Origin: Stanieria sp964562685
Lineage (GTDB): Bacteria > Cyanobacteriota > Cyanobacteriia > Cyanobacteriales > Xenococcaceae
Reading direction: 5' to 3'
DNA: 64,000 nt
Assembly: GCA_964562685.1 (NCBI GenBank)
Contig: CAZLUP010000002.1
Span: 112,139 to 176,138, forward strand
The first letter of the stretch is position 1. Each line of letters opens with the position of its first letter. The position numbers and the translations under genes are program-made. The notes under the pieces were generated by a model, which worked only from the letters and a program-made list of their open reading frames with translations, did not search any database and was not told the DNA's origin. Below, one piece after another: positions 24,529 to 33,706 of this stretch.

Positions 24529-25749
24529 ATGCAAACTCTGGATAACCCTAATCTTACTGCTAATAACTCACCAGCTTTTGATACTACTATTCATCGTCGT
24601 AAAACTCGTCCTGTTCAAGTAGGTAACGTGACCATTGGTGGTGGCTATCCTGTAGTCGTGCAATCAATGATTAACGAGGATACATTAGATATTGATGGTT
24701 CTGTAGCTGCAATTCGCCGTCTTCATGAGATTGGATGCGAAATTGTCCGCGTGACAGTTCCTAGTATGGCACACGCTAAAGCATTAGCAGAAATTAAACA
24801 AAAACTAGCCGAAACCTATCAACCAGTTCCTTTGGTTGCCGATGTGCATCATAATGGCATGAAAATTGCCCTCGAAGTAGCTAAACACGTTGATAAAGTT
24901 AGAATTAATCCAGGATTATACGTCTTTGAAAAACTTAAGAGCGATCGCACTGAATATACTCAAGCAGAGTTTGATGAAATTGGGGCAAAAATCCGTGAAA
25001 CTTTAGAGCCTTTGGTAATTTCTTTAAGAGATCAAGGCAAAGCAATGCGGATTGGAGTTAATCATGGTTCTTTAGCCGAAAGGATGCTGTTTACCTATGG
25101 TGATACCCCTGAAGGTATGGTCGAATCTGCCCTAGAATTTATTAAAATTTGTGAATCTTTAGACTTTTATAATATAGTTATTTCTCTTAAAGCTTCTCGC
25201 GTTCCTGTGATGCTTGCTGCCTATCGTCTGATGGTCAAACGGATGGATGAGTTGGGCATGGACTATCCTTTACATCTAGGAGTAACCGAAGCAGGGGATG
25301 GAGAATATGGCAGAATTAAATCAACTACGGGAATTGGAACTTTATTAGCTGAAGGTATTGGCGATACTATTCGGGTATCTCTCACCGAAGCACCAGAAAA
25401 AGAAATTCCTGTCTGCTATAGTATTCTGCAAGCTTTGGGACTACGCAAGACAATGGTAGAGTATGTCGCTTGTCCTTCTTGTGGTCGTACTCTGTTTAAT
25501 TTAGAAGAAGTACTGCATAAAGTTCGCGAAGCGACTAAACACTTAACTGGGTTAGATATTGCCGTGATGGGTTGCATTGTTAATGGTCCTGGAGAAATGG
25601 CAGATGCAGACTATGGTTATGTGGGTAAACAATCGGGTTACATTGCTTTGTATCGCGGTAGAGAGGAAATTAAGCGAGTACCAGAAGATCGAGGTGTAGA
25701 AGAGTTGATTAATCTAATTAAAGCTGATGGTCGTTGGGTCGATCCTTAA
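24529..25749 (+). CDS. ispG: 4-hydroxy-3-methylbut-2-en-1-yl diphosphate synthase
   Basis: IspG (GcpE) converts MEcPP to HMBPP in the MEP isoprenoid pathway, feeding carotenoid, chlorophyll and quinone synthesis. The 406-residue product has the [4Fe-4S] ligands in VACPSCGRTLFNLEEV and MGCIVNGPGEMADADYGYVG. The TIM-barrel part begins TRPVQVGNVTIGGGYPVVVQSMINEDT. Length and motifs are those of the ferredoxin-dependent bacterial/cyanobacterial type. The gene stands alone behind a 157-base leader. Confidence 0.97.
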   Translation: MQTLDNPNLTANNSPAFDTTIHRRKTRPVQVGNVTIGGGYPVVVQSMINEDTLDIDGSVAAIRRLHEIGCEIVRVTVPSMAHAKALAEIKQKLAETYQPVPLVADVHHNGMKIALEVAKHVDKVRINPGLYVFEKLKSDRTEYTQAEFDEIGAKIRETLEPLVISLRDQGKAMRIGVNHGSLAERMLFTYGDTPEGMVESALEFIKICESLDFYNIVISLKASRVPVMLAAYRLMVKRMDELGMDYPLHLGVTEAGDGEYGRIKSTTGIGTLLAEGIGDTIRVSLTEAPEKEIPVCYSILQALGLRKTMVEYVACPSCGRTLFNLEEVLHKVREATKHLTGLDIAVMGCIVNGPGEMADADYGYVGKQSGYIALYRGREEIKRVPEDRGVEELINLIKADGRWVDP

Positions 25750-25778
25750 TCGATAATTATTTAAAAAGATTGTTTATC

Positions 25779-25801
25779 AGGGTTTGGTTTCACCAAGCCC
25801 T
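25779..25801 (+). terminator. Possible terminator after ispG
   Basis: AGGGTTTGGT and ACCAAGCCCT form a 10-bp stem with one G-T pair and a 3-base loop, followed by a weak TTT. The rest of the gap to 26044 shows no gene. Confidence 0.5.
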
Positions 25802-26044
25802 TTAAAGTATTGAAACTAAGTCAAATAGTTTGTACGACTGAAAATACACTATTATCTAACATCGTCGTCGCATTTTAGAACAATTAGAATACAGTATATT
25901 ATTAATTCAGATGTGCGACTTGTGGTTCGCATGATTCTAATTGGTATTACGTTACGCAGATAAACTATAGCAACCTGTGTTTCTCAATTTTTAACTACTA
26001 AATTGATTGGGAAATAGTTTATCTATCCTAAATTTAATCGCGCT

Positions 26045-26950
26045 ATGGCTTTGCTTGTTGACCAACTTGTTTATACTAGCTTTCCTGAAATAGGATTTAA
26101 ATTGCTTGCTAGTGGGCAAATTTCTGCTCAACTACAACAATTTTTCTTAGAACTAGTAGTCGATCAATGTTGGAATGCTTATAAGCCTCCACCGCCTGGT
26201 TATCAAGCAGCTTTTTTAAGGCAAATTAATCCAGACAATAGTTTCTTTGGCTGGCTAAAGAGCGACATTAATGATGACTGTGAACGGATTAACGTTCCTT
26301 ATTTTCTTGGTTATTATTGCGATCGCCGTTTAGATGCTCAACATCTCAATACTATCTTTAACTGTTTGCAAAAAGGACCAGTCAGCAAAATTACTCGCCA
26401 CGATTTGCTATTTCATAGTTTAAATCCAGTTTACATTCCCGATTGTGAAGTCTATCAATCTGCTGAAATGGGAATTAAAATTTCTTCAGTAATTCGTCAA
26501 CATAGTTTAGTGATTTCACAGCAAAATCAACTGCTTAATTTATTAATTCCTGGTCAACCTTCATCGATTAATCCTCTAGAAATGATTGTACAAAATGCGA
26601 TCGCCAAAAAATTGGGGATTTCAGGCGCAGTTTTAGTCACTCAAGCAGGAGAATTGTTAACTAAACCAATTAGTTTGGAGCGAAAAACACAATTATTTCT
26701 GACTAATGTAGTCAAAAATTTAAACCCAAGAGAATTAAAACAAAATCAAGGTCAAACAGCGCAAAAAATTTTAGTCCAGGGTCGAAATGGTTATTTAATT
26801 TTATCTAATTGTTGTCCCAATATTTTTTTATTAATTAAAGCAGAATTAATCTTAAAAAGTGTTTTACAAGGACAAATTGATAGTTTAATTAATAACTTGC
26901 AACCAGAACTCAATAAACTGCAATTAAAATTATATTGTCAACAGTATTAA
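26045..26950 (+). CDS. Uncharacterised cyanobacterial protein
   Basis: A 301-residue soluble protein. The first 140 residues (YTSFPEIGFKLLASGQI...GYQAAFLRQI...FFGWL..D..DD....VPYFLGYY) look like a domain found at the N-terminus of several cyanobacterial regulatory proteins. The C-terminal part (about 185-290) contains LGISGAVLVTQAGELL and a later beta hairpin, GRNGYLILSNCCPNIFLLIKAEL, which recalls the Roadblock/LC7 fold, but this is only a shape impression. No catalytic motif, membrane segment or partner gene is seen. Confidence 0.75.
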   Translation: MALLVDQLVYTSFPEIGFKLLASGQISAQLQQFFLELVVDQCWNAYKPPPPGYQAAFLRQINPDNSFFGWLKSDINDDCERINVPYFLGYYCDRRLDAQHLNTIFNCLQKGPVSKITRHDLLFHSLNPVYIPDCEVYQSAEMGIKISSVIRQHSLVISQQNQLLNLLIPGQPSSINPLEMIVQNAIAKKLGISGAVLVTQAGELLTKPISLERKTQLFLTNVVKNLNPRELKQNQGQTAQKILVQGRNGYLILSNCCPNIFLLIKAELILKSVLQGQIDSLINNLQPELNKLQLKLYCQQY

Positions 26951-27046
26951 ACTATGATATCCAAATTACCGCGATTTTCATTTGAATAGAACACATATCA
27001 ATTACCAGTTACCAGTTATCTTCTGCCTATTACTTTTTACTTTTTA

Positions 27047-27089
27047 CCGCCAGGTTCACCTGAGTTGAACTCAGGTGCTTGCCTGGCGG
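27047..27089. repeat. Large two-stem hairpin in intergenic region
   Basis: Outer arms CCGCCAGG (27047-27054) and CCTGGCGG (27082-27089) enclose the palindrome CACCTGAGTT-G-AACTCAGGTG (27057-27077). It is followed by GGGGCTTCCCCCC and T-rich sequence. It could also serve as a 3' end structure for the gene upstream. Confidence 0.65.
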
Positions 27090-27181
27090 GGGCTTCCCCC
27101 CTTTTTACTTCTCGCCTGTGGTCTATCTAATTGAAAACTGCTGTAAATGAAATACGGTGATCTAACTATAGAAAACTGCTT

Positions 27182-28144
27182 ATGTCCAAATCTCTTCCTG
27201 CTAAATATATAGTCAGATTAGGTAAATTTGTCTGGACAACTATGTGGCAAATTATGATGTCACAGTTGGCACCACCTAGTCGTGAGGGGGAATATCTGCG
27301 CCCTTCTAGTCAATTTAGAAATTTTATCGGTACGGAAGAAAATAATCTCTATCCACCAGCAACAGGGCGTTATCGTCTTTATGTCGGGATGGGATGTCCC
27401 TGGGCGCATCGTACTCTACTAACTAGGGTTTTAAAAGGTTTAGAAGAAGTAATATCTGTAGCGACGGTTTATCCTTCTAGTAATGAAGGAATTTGGATTT
27501 TTGACAATCCCGAAGAAGGATGCAATACCTTACCAGAACTATATCAATTAGCCCAACCTGGATATCAAGGACGTTGTACCGTTCCTGTATTATGGGATAC
27601 TCAGTCCAAAGCGATTGTTAATAACGAAAGTTCTGAAATTATTGTGATGCTCAATTCTGAGTTTAATGAGTGGGCAACTCATCCAGAATTAGATTTATAT
27701 CCAGAAGCTTTAAAAACTGAAATCGATGCTTGGAACGAAAAAGTTTATCATGCGGTTAACAACGGTGTTTATCGTTGTGGTTTTGCTCAAACTCAATTAG
27801 CTTATAATAAAGCCTGTGAAGAACTGTTCCAGACTTTGGATGAGATAGATCGAGTATTGGCAGACAAGCGTTATTTGTGTGGCGAACAAGTAACTTTAGC
27901 TGATGTACGTTTGTTTACAACTTTATTCCGTTTCGATGTAGTTTATTACGGCTTATTTAAATGTAACCTTCGTCGTATTCAAGATTATGCCAATTTAGGC
28001 AGATATCTGCGAGATTTATATCAATTACCTGGAGTTGCTACTACTTGCGATCTAGAAAGTATTAAACGAGATTATTATGGCAATCTTTTCCCTCTCAATC
28101 CAGGGGGAATCATTCCCTTGGGGCCAGATTTAACTAATTTATAA
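27182..28144 (+). CDS. Glutathione S-transferase, glutathionyl-hydroquinone reductase type
   Basis: A 320-residue protein of the Xi-class (YqjG/ECM4-like) glutathione transferases, which remove glutathione from glutathionyl-hydroquinones. The catalytic Cys72 lies in GMGCPWAHR. GRCTVPVLWD and NNESSEII form the glutathione site, and the C-terminal helical domain contains YLCGEQVTLADVRLFTTLFRFD. The length matches the family. It stands alone, transcribed toward the DUF1036 gene. Confidence 0.9.
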   Translation: MSKSLPAKYIVRLGKFVWTTMWQIMMSQLAPPSREGEYLRPSSQFRNFIGTEENNLYPPATGRYRLYVGMGCPWAHRTLLTRVLKGLEEVISVATVYPSSNEGIWIFDNPEEGCNTLPELYQLAQPGYQGRCTVPVLWDTQSKAIVNNESSEIIVMLNSEFNEWATHPELDLYPEALKTEIDAWNEKVYHAVNNGVYRCGFAQTQLAYNKACEELFQTLDEIDRVLADKRYLCGEQVTLADVRLFTTLFRFDVVYYGLFKCNLRRIQDYANLGRYLRDLYQLPGVATTCDLESIKRDYYGNLFPLNPGGIIPLGPDLTNL

Positions 28145-28200
28145 GTTTTCAAACATACAGATATGCTGTCCAGATTGTCATTGTTGTTTTTTTTACAATC

Positions 28201-28623
28201 TTAATATAGGTTGACAGTATAATCGTACCTTTCCTCAGATACTACTCTATAAAATCTTTCCTGGATCATATCAGTTGAGCATGTACCATTAGCATTATTA
28301 ATCTTAAAGCCTGTCTTACGAATGCAAAATAATTCGGTTTCGCTTCCCTCAATCTTCCAAGGATTCCAGTAGTCGTCAGATACATAAATGTAAGCAGAAT
28401 TATATTTCATATCCCCAACTAAAATAGTTTCACATTCTCCAGGAAATACATGTGTCCATCCACTTGAAACCCAATTACTGTCAATGTACCAAGCTTTTGA
28501 TACATAAGCTTTGTAGCTTGAAGTGTTACAAACGATTAAATCCGCTCTAGCTTTAGGTACTCCAATCGTCATAATTGGAAAAATTAAAGCACTTGCCATT
28601 AATAAAGATTTGAATATTTTCAT
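28201..28623 (-). CDS. Secreted DUF1036 protein
   Basis: A 140-residue product with a signal peptide (MKIFKSLLMASALIFPIMTIG, cleavage near ARA-DL). The mature protein fits the DUF1036 family: LIVCNTSSYKAYVSKAWY, GWTHVFPGECETILVGDM and YIYVSDDYW, with four Cys that may form disulfides. Function unknown; periplasmic or extracellular location expected. The 300-base gap upstream (28624-28923) shows no gene or clear element apart from a single HIP1 site. Confidence 0.85.
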   Translation of the reverse strand: MKIFKSLLMASALIFPIMTIGVPKARADLIVCNTSSYKAYVSKAWYIDSNWVSSGWTHVFPGECETILVGDMKYNSAYIYVSDDYWNPWKIEGSETELFCIRKTGFKINNANGTCSTDMIQERFYRVVSEERYDYTVNLY

Positions 28624-28923
28624 TAATCCAAACTCTTTAATTTTTTATTTTTTTTTAGTGTGGTCGAATAAAATTTATCTAACTCTGAATAGAGTTGATT
28701 ATACTATTGGAGCATCTTTGATAAAATTGCTTTAAATTAAATTTTATAACGAATTAATTAATGTATTTATAGTAATCGAAGTAAAAAGTTAGAACCTTAT
28801 AAATTTTTATTGAATACTTGTTACTTGCCAATATAAATTAAGAAAAGGTTGGACAATATTATGCGATCGCCTGTCTGTAAGTGATTCTCAATCCAAAAAC
28901 CCTAACTAAGAACTAAATCTTGC

Positions 28924-30534
28924 TTAAAGCTCTTCTTTAATAGTAAGAATATCTGAGTCTATTTTAATCGGTGATAAATGTTCTTCGGCTAAAAACTCTC
29001 TCACAAATGGTGAAAGATTATTATTCAAACGTCCAGCACGAATAAATTCGGCATAGGTATTTGCTTCGATATCTAAAAGATTTTGTTGTATTTGTTCTAG
29101 ATCGAGCGATCGCAATTGAGGATATTGAGTTTTGAGATTGACAATTTTCTCTTCTAAATTTTCTAGTTGTTCTTTGACTAATATCCTCTGATATTGATAA
29201 GTTTCTGCTTCAATATCTTGAGAAAGATCTAATTGAACAAAATAATCCAACATTCGCTTGAGTGCAGCGCGACGGGCAATTAATTCAGAATATTCGTGAG
29301 ATACAGATTGCTCATCAATTAAATTCAATTTTTTCAGCAACCATTTAGTAGTTAATCCCTGTATTAATAAAGTAAACAAAACTACTCCAAAAACCGTCTC
29401 AATAATTGCTTGTCTTCCTGGAAAAATTGCAGGAACACTCAAAGCTAAGGCGATGGAAAATGAACCCCTTAAACCGCCCCACCATAGAATTGTTTGTTCT
29501 GCCAGACTAACTTTATTCTCGGCTATTAAGTTACCTAAAGCACCTAAACCATAAATAGAAACTATTCGGGTGACTAGTACAGCTACAACAGTTATACCAA
29601 TTGGGATTAAATTATCACTCAAACTAAAAAAGTTAATTTGATCGCCAATCAACAAAAACACAATTGAGTTAACAAAAAAGGCAATAAACTCCCAAAAATC
29701 TGTTACTAAAAGCCGAACTCTGGGACTCATGCCAATTCTAGAGCCAAAATTACCTAAAATCAATCCTGCGATCGCAACTCCAATAACCCCAGAACCACCT
29801 AATTCTTCTGTAATTAAATAAGTTCCATAAGCTGAAACTAAAGTTAACGACTGTTCTACTAAAGGTAAATCAACACGTTGAGTGAGATAAGAAATCCCAA
29901 ATCCAATTAAACAGCCTGTGGCAACACCAATACCTACAAACGTACAAAAACGAAGAAGAGTGTTAGAAACCGATAATTCTTGTGTCCCTACCAATATCTC
30001 TGTGAGCAGCACAAAAGCAACAACTGCTACTCCATCATTAAATAGACTTTCTCCTTCCATCAATACTTTTAATCGCTTACTTGCCCCAACTTCTCGAAAC
30101 AAGGAAATAACCGCAACTGAGTCTGTTGTCGCCAAACTTGAGCCAATTAAAAGAGCAGCAGCGAGAGATAAAGAGGTAAATTCTTTAACGGCAAAAGCAA
30201 CCCCAAAAATAGAAATAATTACCCCAAATACAGCAAAAAAACTTACAAATATCCAATTTTCTTTGAGTTCCTGCCAACGAATATTCCAGGCAGCTTCAAA
30301 AAGCAGAGGAGGCAAAAATATTTCTAGAATTAATTCTGGTGAGAGACTGCCTAAGTGGATATCCACAAAAGCTAAACCAAGTCCCACAATAACTAGTAAC
30401 AAAGTGTAGGGAATTTGGCGAAACCAACTAAAAATTTGTGAGATGGTTACCACCCCAAGAGATACTGAAAGAACAACTAAAAATCTTTCTAGATTTTGTG
30501 TAATGGCTACATCGACAGCAGACTCTAGAGCCAT
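28924..30534 (-). CDS. CPA1-family Na+/H+ antiporter
   Basis: A 536-residue membrane protein with about 12 hydrophobic segments in residues 15-400, followed by a cytosolic tail of about 130 residues. The antiporter core shows SLATTDSVAVISLF, the ion-binding LMEGESLFNDGVAVV (the ND pair of electroneutral CPA1 exchangers) and LWWGGLRGSFSIALALS. It is related to the NhaP/NhaS proteins of cyanobacteria and probably serves salt or pH homeostasis. The ATG at 30534 fits. It is divergent from the O-methyltransferase gene. Confidence 0.92.
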   Translation of the reverse strand: MALESAVDVAITQNLERFLVVLSVSLGVVTISQIFSWFRQIPYTLLLVIVGLGLAFVDIHLGSLSPELILEIFLPPLLFEAAWNIRWQELKENWIFVSFFAVFGVIISIFGVAFAVKEFTSLSLAAALLIGSSLATTDSVAVISLFREVGASKRLKVLMEGESLFNDGVAVVAFVLLTEILVGTQELSVSNTLLRFCTFVGIGVATGCLIGFGISYLTQRVDLPLVEQSLTLVSAYGTYLITEELGGSGVIGVAIAGLILGNFGSRIGMSPRVRLLVTDFWEFIAFFVNSIVFLLIGDQINFFSLSDNLIPIGITVVAVLVTRIVSIYGLGALGNLIAENKVSLAEQTILWWGGLRGSFSIALALSVPAIFPGRQAIIETVFGVVLFTLLIQGLTTKWLLKKLNLIDEQSVSHEYSELIARRAALKRMLDYFVQLDLSQDIEAETYQYQRILVKEQLENLEEKIVNLKTQYPQLRSLDLEQIQQNLLDIEANTYAEFIRAGRLNNNLSPFVREFLAEEHLSPIKIDSDILTIKEEL

Positions 30535-30774
30535 TGGGCAACTCCGATAAGTTAAAGAGGTATTTTCCTCATCGAATTAGTTACAGTATCTTGGTCGAAG
30601 AGTGTTGCATTTTCGAGCAAGCGTTACTACTTAAGCAGACTCAGACAAATGTTAAGTAACTTATGAGGGTAATTCTTAACTTATCATAAATAAACAAAAC
30701 TTAATAGCTAGGTTGTATAATTTAGGATTTCTTTTTTAGTTTTAAATTTTCCTCTCATAATAATTATCAGCATC

Positions 30775-31437
30775 ATGGCAAACAAAACCCTGGGACTCGA
30801 TCCGCAACTGTATCAGTATCTCCTCTCCGTTTCTCTCAATGAACCAGAAATTCTAACTAAGCTAAGGGAAGAAACCGCCCAACATCCCATGAGTAATATG
30901 CAAATTGCCCCCGAACAAGGACAATTTATGGCCTTGCTAGTACAGTTAATTGGGGCGAAAAAAACTTTAGAAGTAGGAGTTTTTACTGGTTATAGTTCTC
31001 TCGTAATCGCCTTAGCTTTACCCCCAGCAGGAAAAATAGTTGCTTGCGATGTCGATCCAGACTATACTGCGATCGCTCGACGTTATTGGGAACAAGCAGG
31101 AGTTGCTGATAAAATCGATTTAAAAATAGCACCTGCTCTAGAAACTTTAGAACAACTGATTCAACAAGGACAAGCAAATACTTTTGATTTTGCTTTTATT
31201 GATGCAGACAAGAGAAATTATCCTAATTATTATGAATACGCTCTTCAATTAGTCCGCCCTGGTGGTTTAATTGCGATCGATAATGTTTTATGGTCGGGTA
31301 GAGTAGCAGATCTGCAAGACACAGATAAACGTACTCAAGCAATTCGAGATTTTAACCAAAAACTCTCTCAAGATTTACGAGTAAAAATTAGTTTGTTGCC
31401 TATTGCTGATGGTTTGACTTTGGCAATGAAAATTTAA
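30775..31437 (+). CDS. Class I SAM-dependent O-methyltransferase (CCoAOMT-like)
   Basis: A 220-residue member of the caffeoyl-CoA O-methyltransferase-like family, metal-dependent and present in most cyanobacteria. The SAM-binding motif is LEVGVFTGYSSLVIALALP, followed by VACDVDPDYTAIARRYWE. Metal ligands are expected in FIDADKRNYPNYY and AIDNVLWSGRV. The natural substrate is unknown, although catechol-type hydroxy groups are methylated by the family. The full family length is present. Confidence 0.93.
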   Translation: MANKTLGLDPQLYQYLLSVSLNEPEILTKLREETAQHPMSNMQIAPEQGQFMALLVQLIGAKKTLEVGVFTGYSSLVIALALPPAGKIVACDVDPDYTAIARRYWEQAGVADKIDLKIAPALETLEQLIQQGQANTFDFAFIDADKRNYPNYYEYALQLVRPGGLIAIDNVLWSGRVADLQDTDKRTQAIRDFNQKLSQDLRVKISLLPIADGLTLAMKI

Positions 31438-31459
31438 ATTTAGTTTGAGGAAAAAATGT

Positions 31460-31489
31460 CCACAGATACACGCGGATAAACACAGATGA
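31460..31489. repeat. Dispersed repeat of the 'CCACAGATNNACACAGAT' type
   Basis: CCACAGATACACGCGGATAA followed by ACACAGATGA matches a simple degenerate motif seen in intergenic regions of many bacteria. No gene is associated with it. Confidence 0.4.
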
Positions 31490-31521
31490 AGTTGTTGATT
31501 GGTTGTGAATGAATTTTGCAA

Positions 31522-31635
31522 TTATTGGTTATTATTTCTCATTAATACTTGCCACATCACTACAGTAGCAAGACTTATATATCCAAACACAGCTACCCAA
31601 TCAAGTAAATTACTATTATTGAAATTCATTGACAT
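31522..31635 (-). CDS. Candidate 37-residue single-span membrane protein
   Basis: A short frame, MSMNFNNSNLLDWVAV then FGYISLATVVMWQVLMRNNNQ, with one hydrophobic helix flanked by polar ends, the usual design of small photosynthetic or NDH subunits and other mini-proteins. It lies 43 bases downstream of the ferredoxin gene on the same strand, so it could be co-transcribed. The ribosome binding site is weak. I do not recognise the family. A second in-frame Met is at 31629. Confidence 0.45.
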   Translation of the reverse strand: MSMNFNNSNLLDWVAVFGYISLATVVMWQVLMRNNNQ

Positions 31636-31678
31636 AAAAATAACAAATTTGTTCTCGATCAATTAAATTGGTAAATAG

Positions 31679-32017
31679 TTATTGTATCTGCTTTGTAACT
31701 ATTTGAGCGCCCTGACCCCAAAAGCCATCATACTTAGTAACTGTAATATCACCCAATACTTTGGTCTGACAGGCTAAACGACGATGTTTATCAAAAGAGT
31801 GAGGAGGTAAAGATCTTCTAGCTTTGTCTTTCCAGTTGGGAGGATCGACTTCTCCTTCGATAGCCACCGCACAAGTACCACAAGTACCAATACCACGACA
31901 GTTAATGATTTTGGCTTTGCCATTGTAAAGGTTTAAATCATGTTCTAATAAAACTTTTCTTAAATTTGCTCCAATTGAGCAGGGAATAGTTTTTCCTTGA
32001 AATATGACTGTCGGCAT
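31679..32017 (-). CDS. Plant-type 2Fe-2S ferredoxin-like protein
   Basis: A 112-residue protein with the 2Fe-2S binding pattern Cys40-x5-Cys46-x2-Cys49 (NCRGIGTCGTCAV) and Cys83 in LACQTKV. The length and the insert before the last Cys differ from PetF and match the cyanobacterial 2Fe-2S proteins with a basic, Trp-containing loop (PPNWKDKARRSLP). Redox partner unknown. It is divergent from cimA, with 56 bases between the starts. Confidence 0.9.
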   Translation of the reverse strand: MPTVIFQGKTIPCSIGANLRKVLLEHDLNLYNGKAKIINCRGIGTCGTCAVAIEGEVDPPNWKDKARRSLPPHSFDKHRRLACQTKVLGDITVTKYDGFWGQGAQIVTKQIQ

Positions 32018-32073
32018 TGGTAGTTAATCTAACTTTACTCTTTAAAATAACTTAACATTCTGACCCAACAATT

Positions 32074-33684
32074 ATGACTAGCGATCGCAAAATTTGGCTT
32101 TATGACACTACCTTAAGAGATGGTTCGCAACGAGAAGGAATTGCTCTTTCTTTGGAAGACAAACTCAAAATTGCCCGTCAACTTGATCAGATGGGAATTC
32201 CTTTTATTGAAGGAGGATGGCCCGGTGCAAATCCTAAAGATGTTCAATTTTTTTGGAAACTCAACGAAGAACCGCTTCAACAAGCTGAAGTAGTTGCTTT
32301 TTGTTCTACCCGTCGTCCACACCAAAATGCTGCCGAAGAGCGAATGTTACAGTCGGTTTTAGCTGCTGGTACGCTTTGGATCACTCTTTTTGGCAAATCT
32401 TGGGATTTACACGTTACAGAAGGCTTAAAAACCAATTTGTCTGAAAATCTGGCAATGATTAAAGATACGATTGAGTATTTTCGCTCTCAAGGCAGAAGAG
32501 TAATTTATGATGCCGAACATTGGTTTGATGGTTACAAAAATAATCCTGAATATGCCATCACCACTCTTCAAACTGCTAAAGAAGCTGGTGCAGAATGGCT
32601 AGTCTTATGTGATACCAATGGTGGTACGTTACCGCATGAAATTAGTCAGATTGTTAAGGAGGTGAATCAAGCAATTCCTAAGATTCAGCTAGGTATTCAT
32701 ACTCATAATGATGCAGGTACAGCCGTAGCTAATGCGATTGCAGCAGTAATGGCAGGAGCTACTATGGTACAAGGAACGATTAATGGTTATGGTGAAAGAT
32801 GTGGTAACGCTAATCTTTGTACCTTAATTCCCAATTTACAACTAAAACTTGGATATGATTGCATCGAAGCCGAACAACTGACTCAGTTAACTAAAACTAG
32901 TCGTTTGGTGAGTGAAATTGTTAATCTTGCGCCTGATGATCATGCACCTTTTGTAGGACGTTCTGCTTTTGCTCATAAAGCTGGGGTACACGTCGCTGCG
33001 GTGGAAAAAAATCCTTTAACCTACGAACATCTGCAACCAGAGTTAATTGGTAATCAAAGACGGATTGTAATTTCCGACCAGTCAGGTTTGAGTAATGTGT
33101 TACACTATGCGGAGAAATTTGGGATTGAGCTAGCCAAACAAGACCCTACTTGTCGACAAATCTTAGAAAAACTCAAAACTCTAGAAAATCAAGGCTATCA
33201 ATTTGAAGCTGCTGAAGCTAGTTTTGAATTATTGATGCGTTCTGCTTTAGGACAACGCAAGGAAATGTTTCAACTCAAAGGATTTCAAGTCCATTGCGAA
33301 ATTCATCGGGACATAGATCATTTTGATGGTGATGCCTTAGCAACCATTAAAGTAGAAGTAGATGGTAAAGATTTGTTAGAAGTAGCAGAAGGGAACGGTC
33401 CTGTTTCGGCTCTTGACCAAGCTATTCGCAAAGCCTTAGTGAAATTTTATCCAGAAATTGCTAAGTTTCATTTAACTGATTATAAAGTCAGAATTTTAGA
33501 TGGAACAGCAGGGACTGCTGCTAAAACCCGTGTTCTAGTAGAATCTAGTAATGGTCAAGAACGTTGGACTACTGTCGGCGTATCTGCCAATATCCTCGAT
33601 GCCTCTTATCAAGCCGTAGTCGAAGGAATCGAATATGGTTTATTATTGCAATCCTCTCTCAAGACAAAAGTAACTACTATATAA
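32074..33684 (+). CDS. cimA: (R)-citramalate synthase
   Basis: CimA condenses acetyl-CoA with pyruvate to citramalate in the threonine-independent isoleucine pathway. The 536-residue product has the LeuA-like TIM barrel with the catalytic start YDTTLRDGSQREG, the metal site GIHTHNDAGTAVAN, GTINGYGERCGNANL, and a C-terminal LeuA allosteric domain (about 400-536, with LDGTAGTAAKTRVLVES). The IEGGWPGANPKD stretch separates it from 2-isopropylmalate synthase. The next gene follows after 22 bases. Confidence 0.95.
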   Translation: MTSDRKIWLYDTTLRDGSQREGIALSLEDKLKIARQLDQMGIPFIEGGWPGANPKDVQFFWKLNEEPLQQAEVVAFCSTRRPHQNAAEERMLQSVLAAGTLWITLFGKSWDLHVTEGLKTNLSENLAMIKDTIEYFRSQGRRVIYDAEHWFDGYKNNPEYAITTLQTAKEAGAEWLVLCDTNGGTLPHEISQIVKEVNQAIPKIQLGIHTHNDAGTAVANAIAAVMAGATMVQGTINGYGERCGNANLCTLIPNLQLKLGYDCIEAEQLTQLTKTSRLVSEIVNLAPDDHAPFVGRSAFAHKAGVHVAAVEKNPLTYEHLQPELIGNQRRIVISDQSGLSNVLHYAEKFGIELAKQDPTCRQILEKLKTLENQGYQFEAAEASFELLMRSALGQRKEMFQLKGFQVHCEIHRDIDHFDGDALATIKVEVDGKDLLEVAEGNGPVSALDQAIRKALVKFYPEIAKFHLTDYKVRILDGTAGTAAKTRVLVESSNGQERWTTVGVSANILDASYQAVVEGIEYGLLLQSSLKTKVTTI

Positions 33685-33706
33685 TTAGCTGACTTAAGTT
33701 TATTTT

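Noticed and set aside
25850..26040. tRNA-like sequence (GGTTCGCATGATTCT) between ispG and the next gene
   Set aside because: No cloverleaf or acceptor stem can be formed around it.
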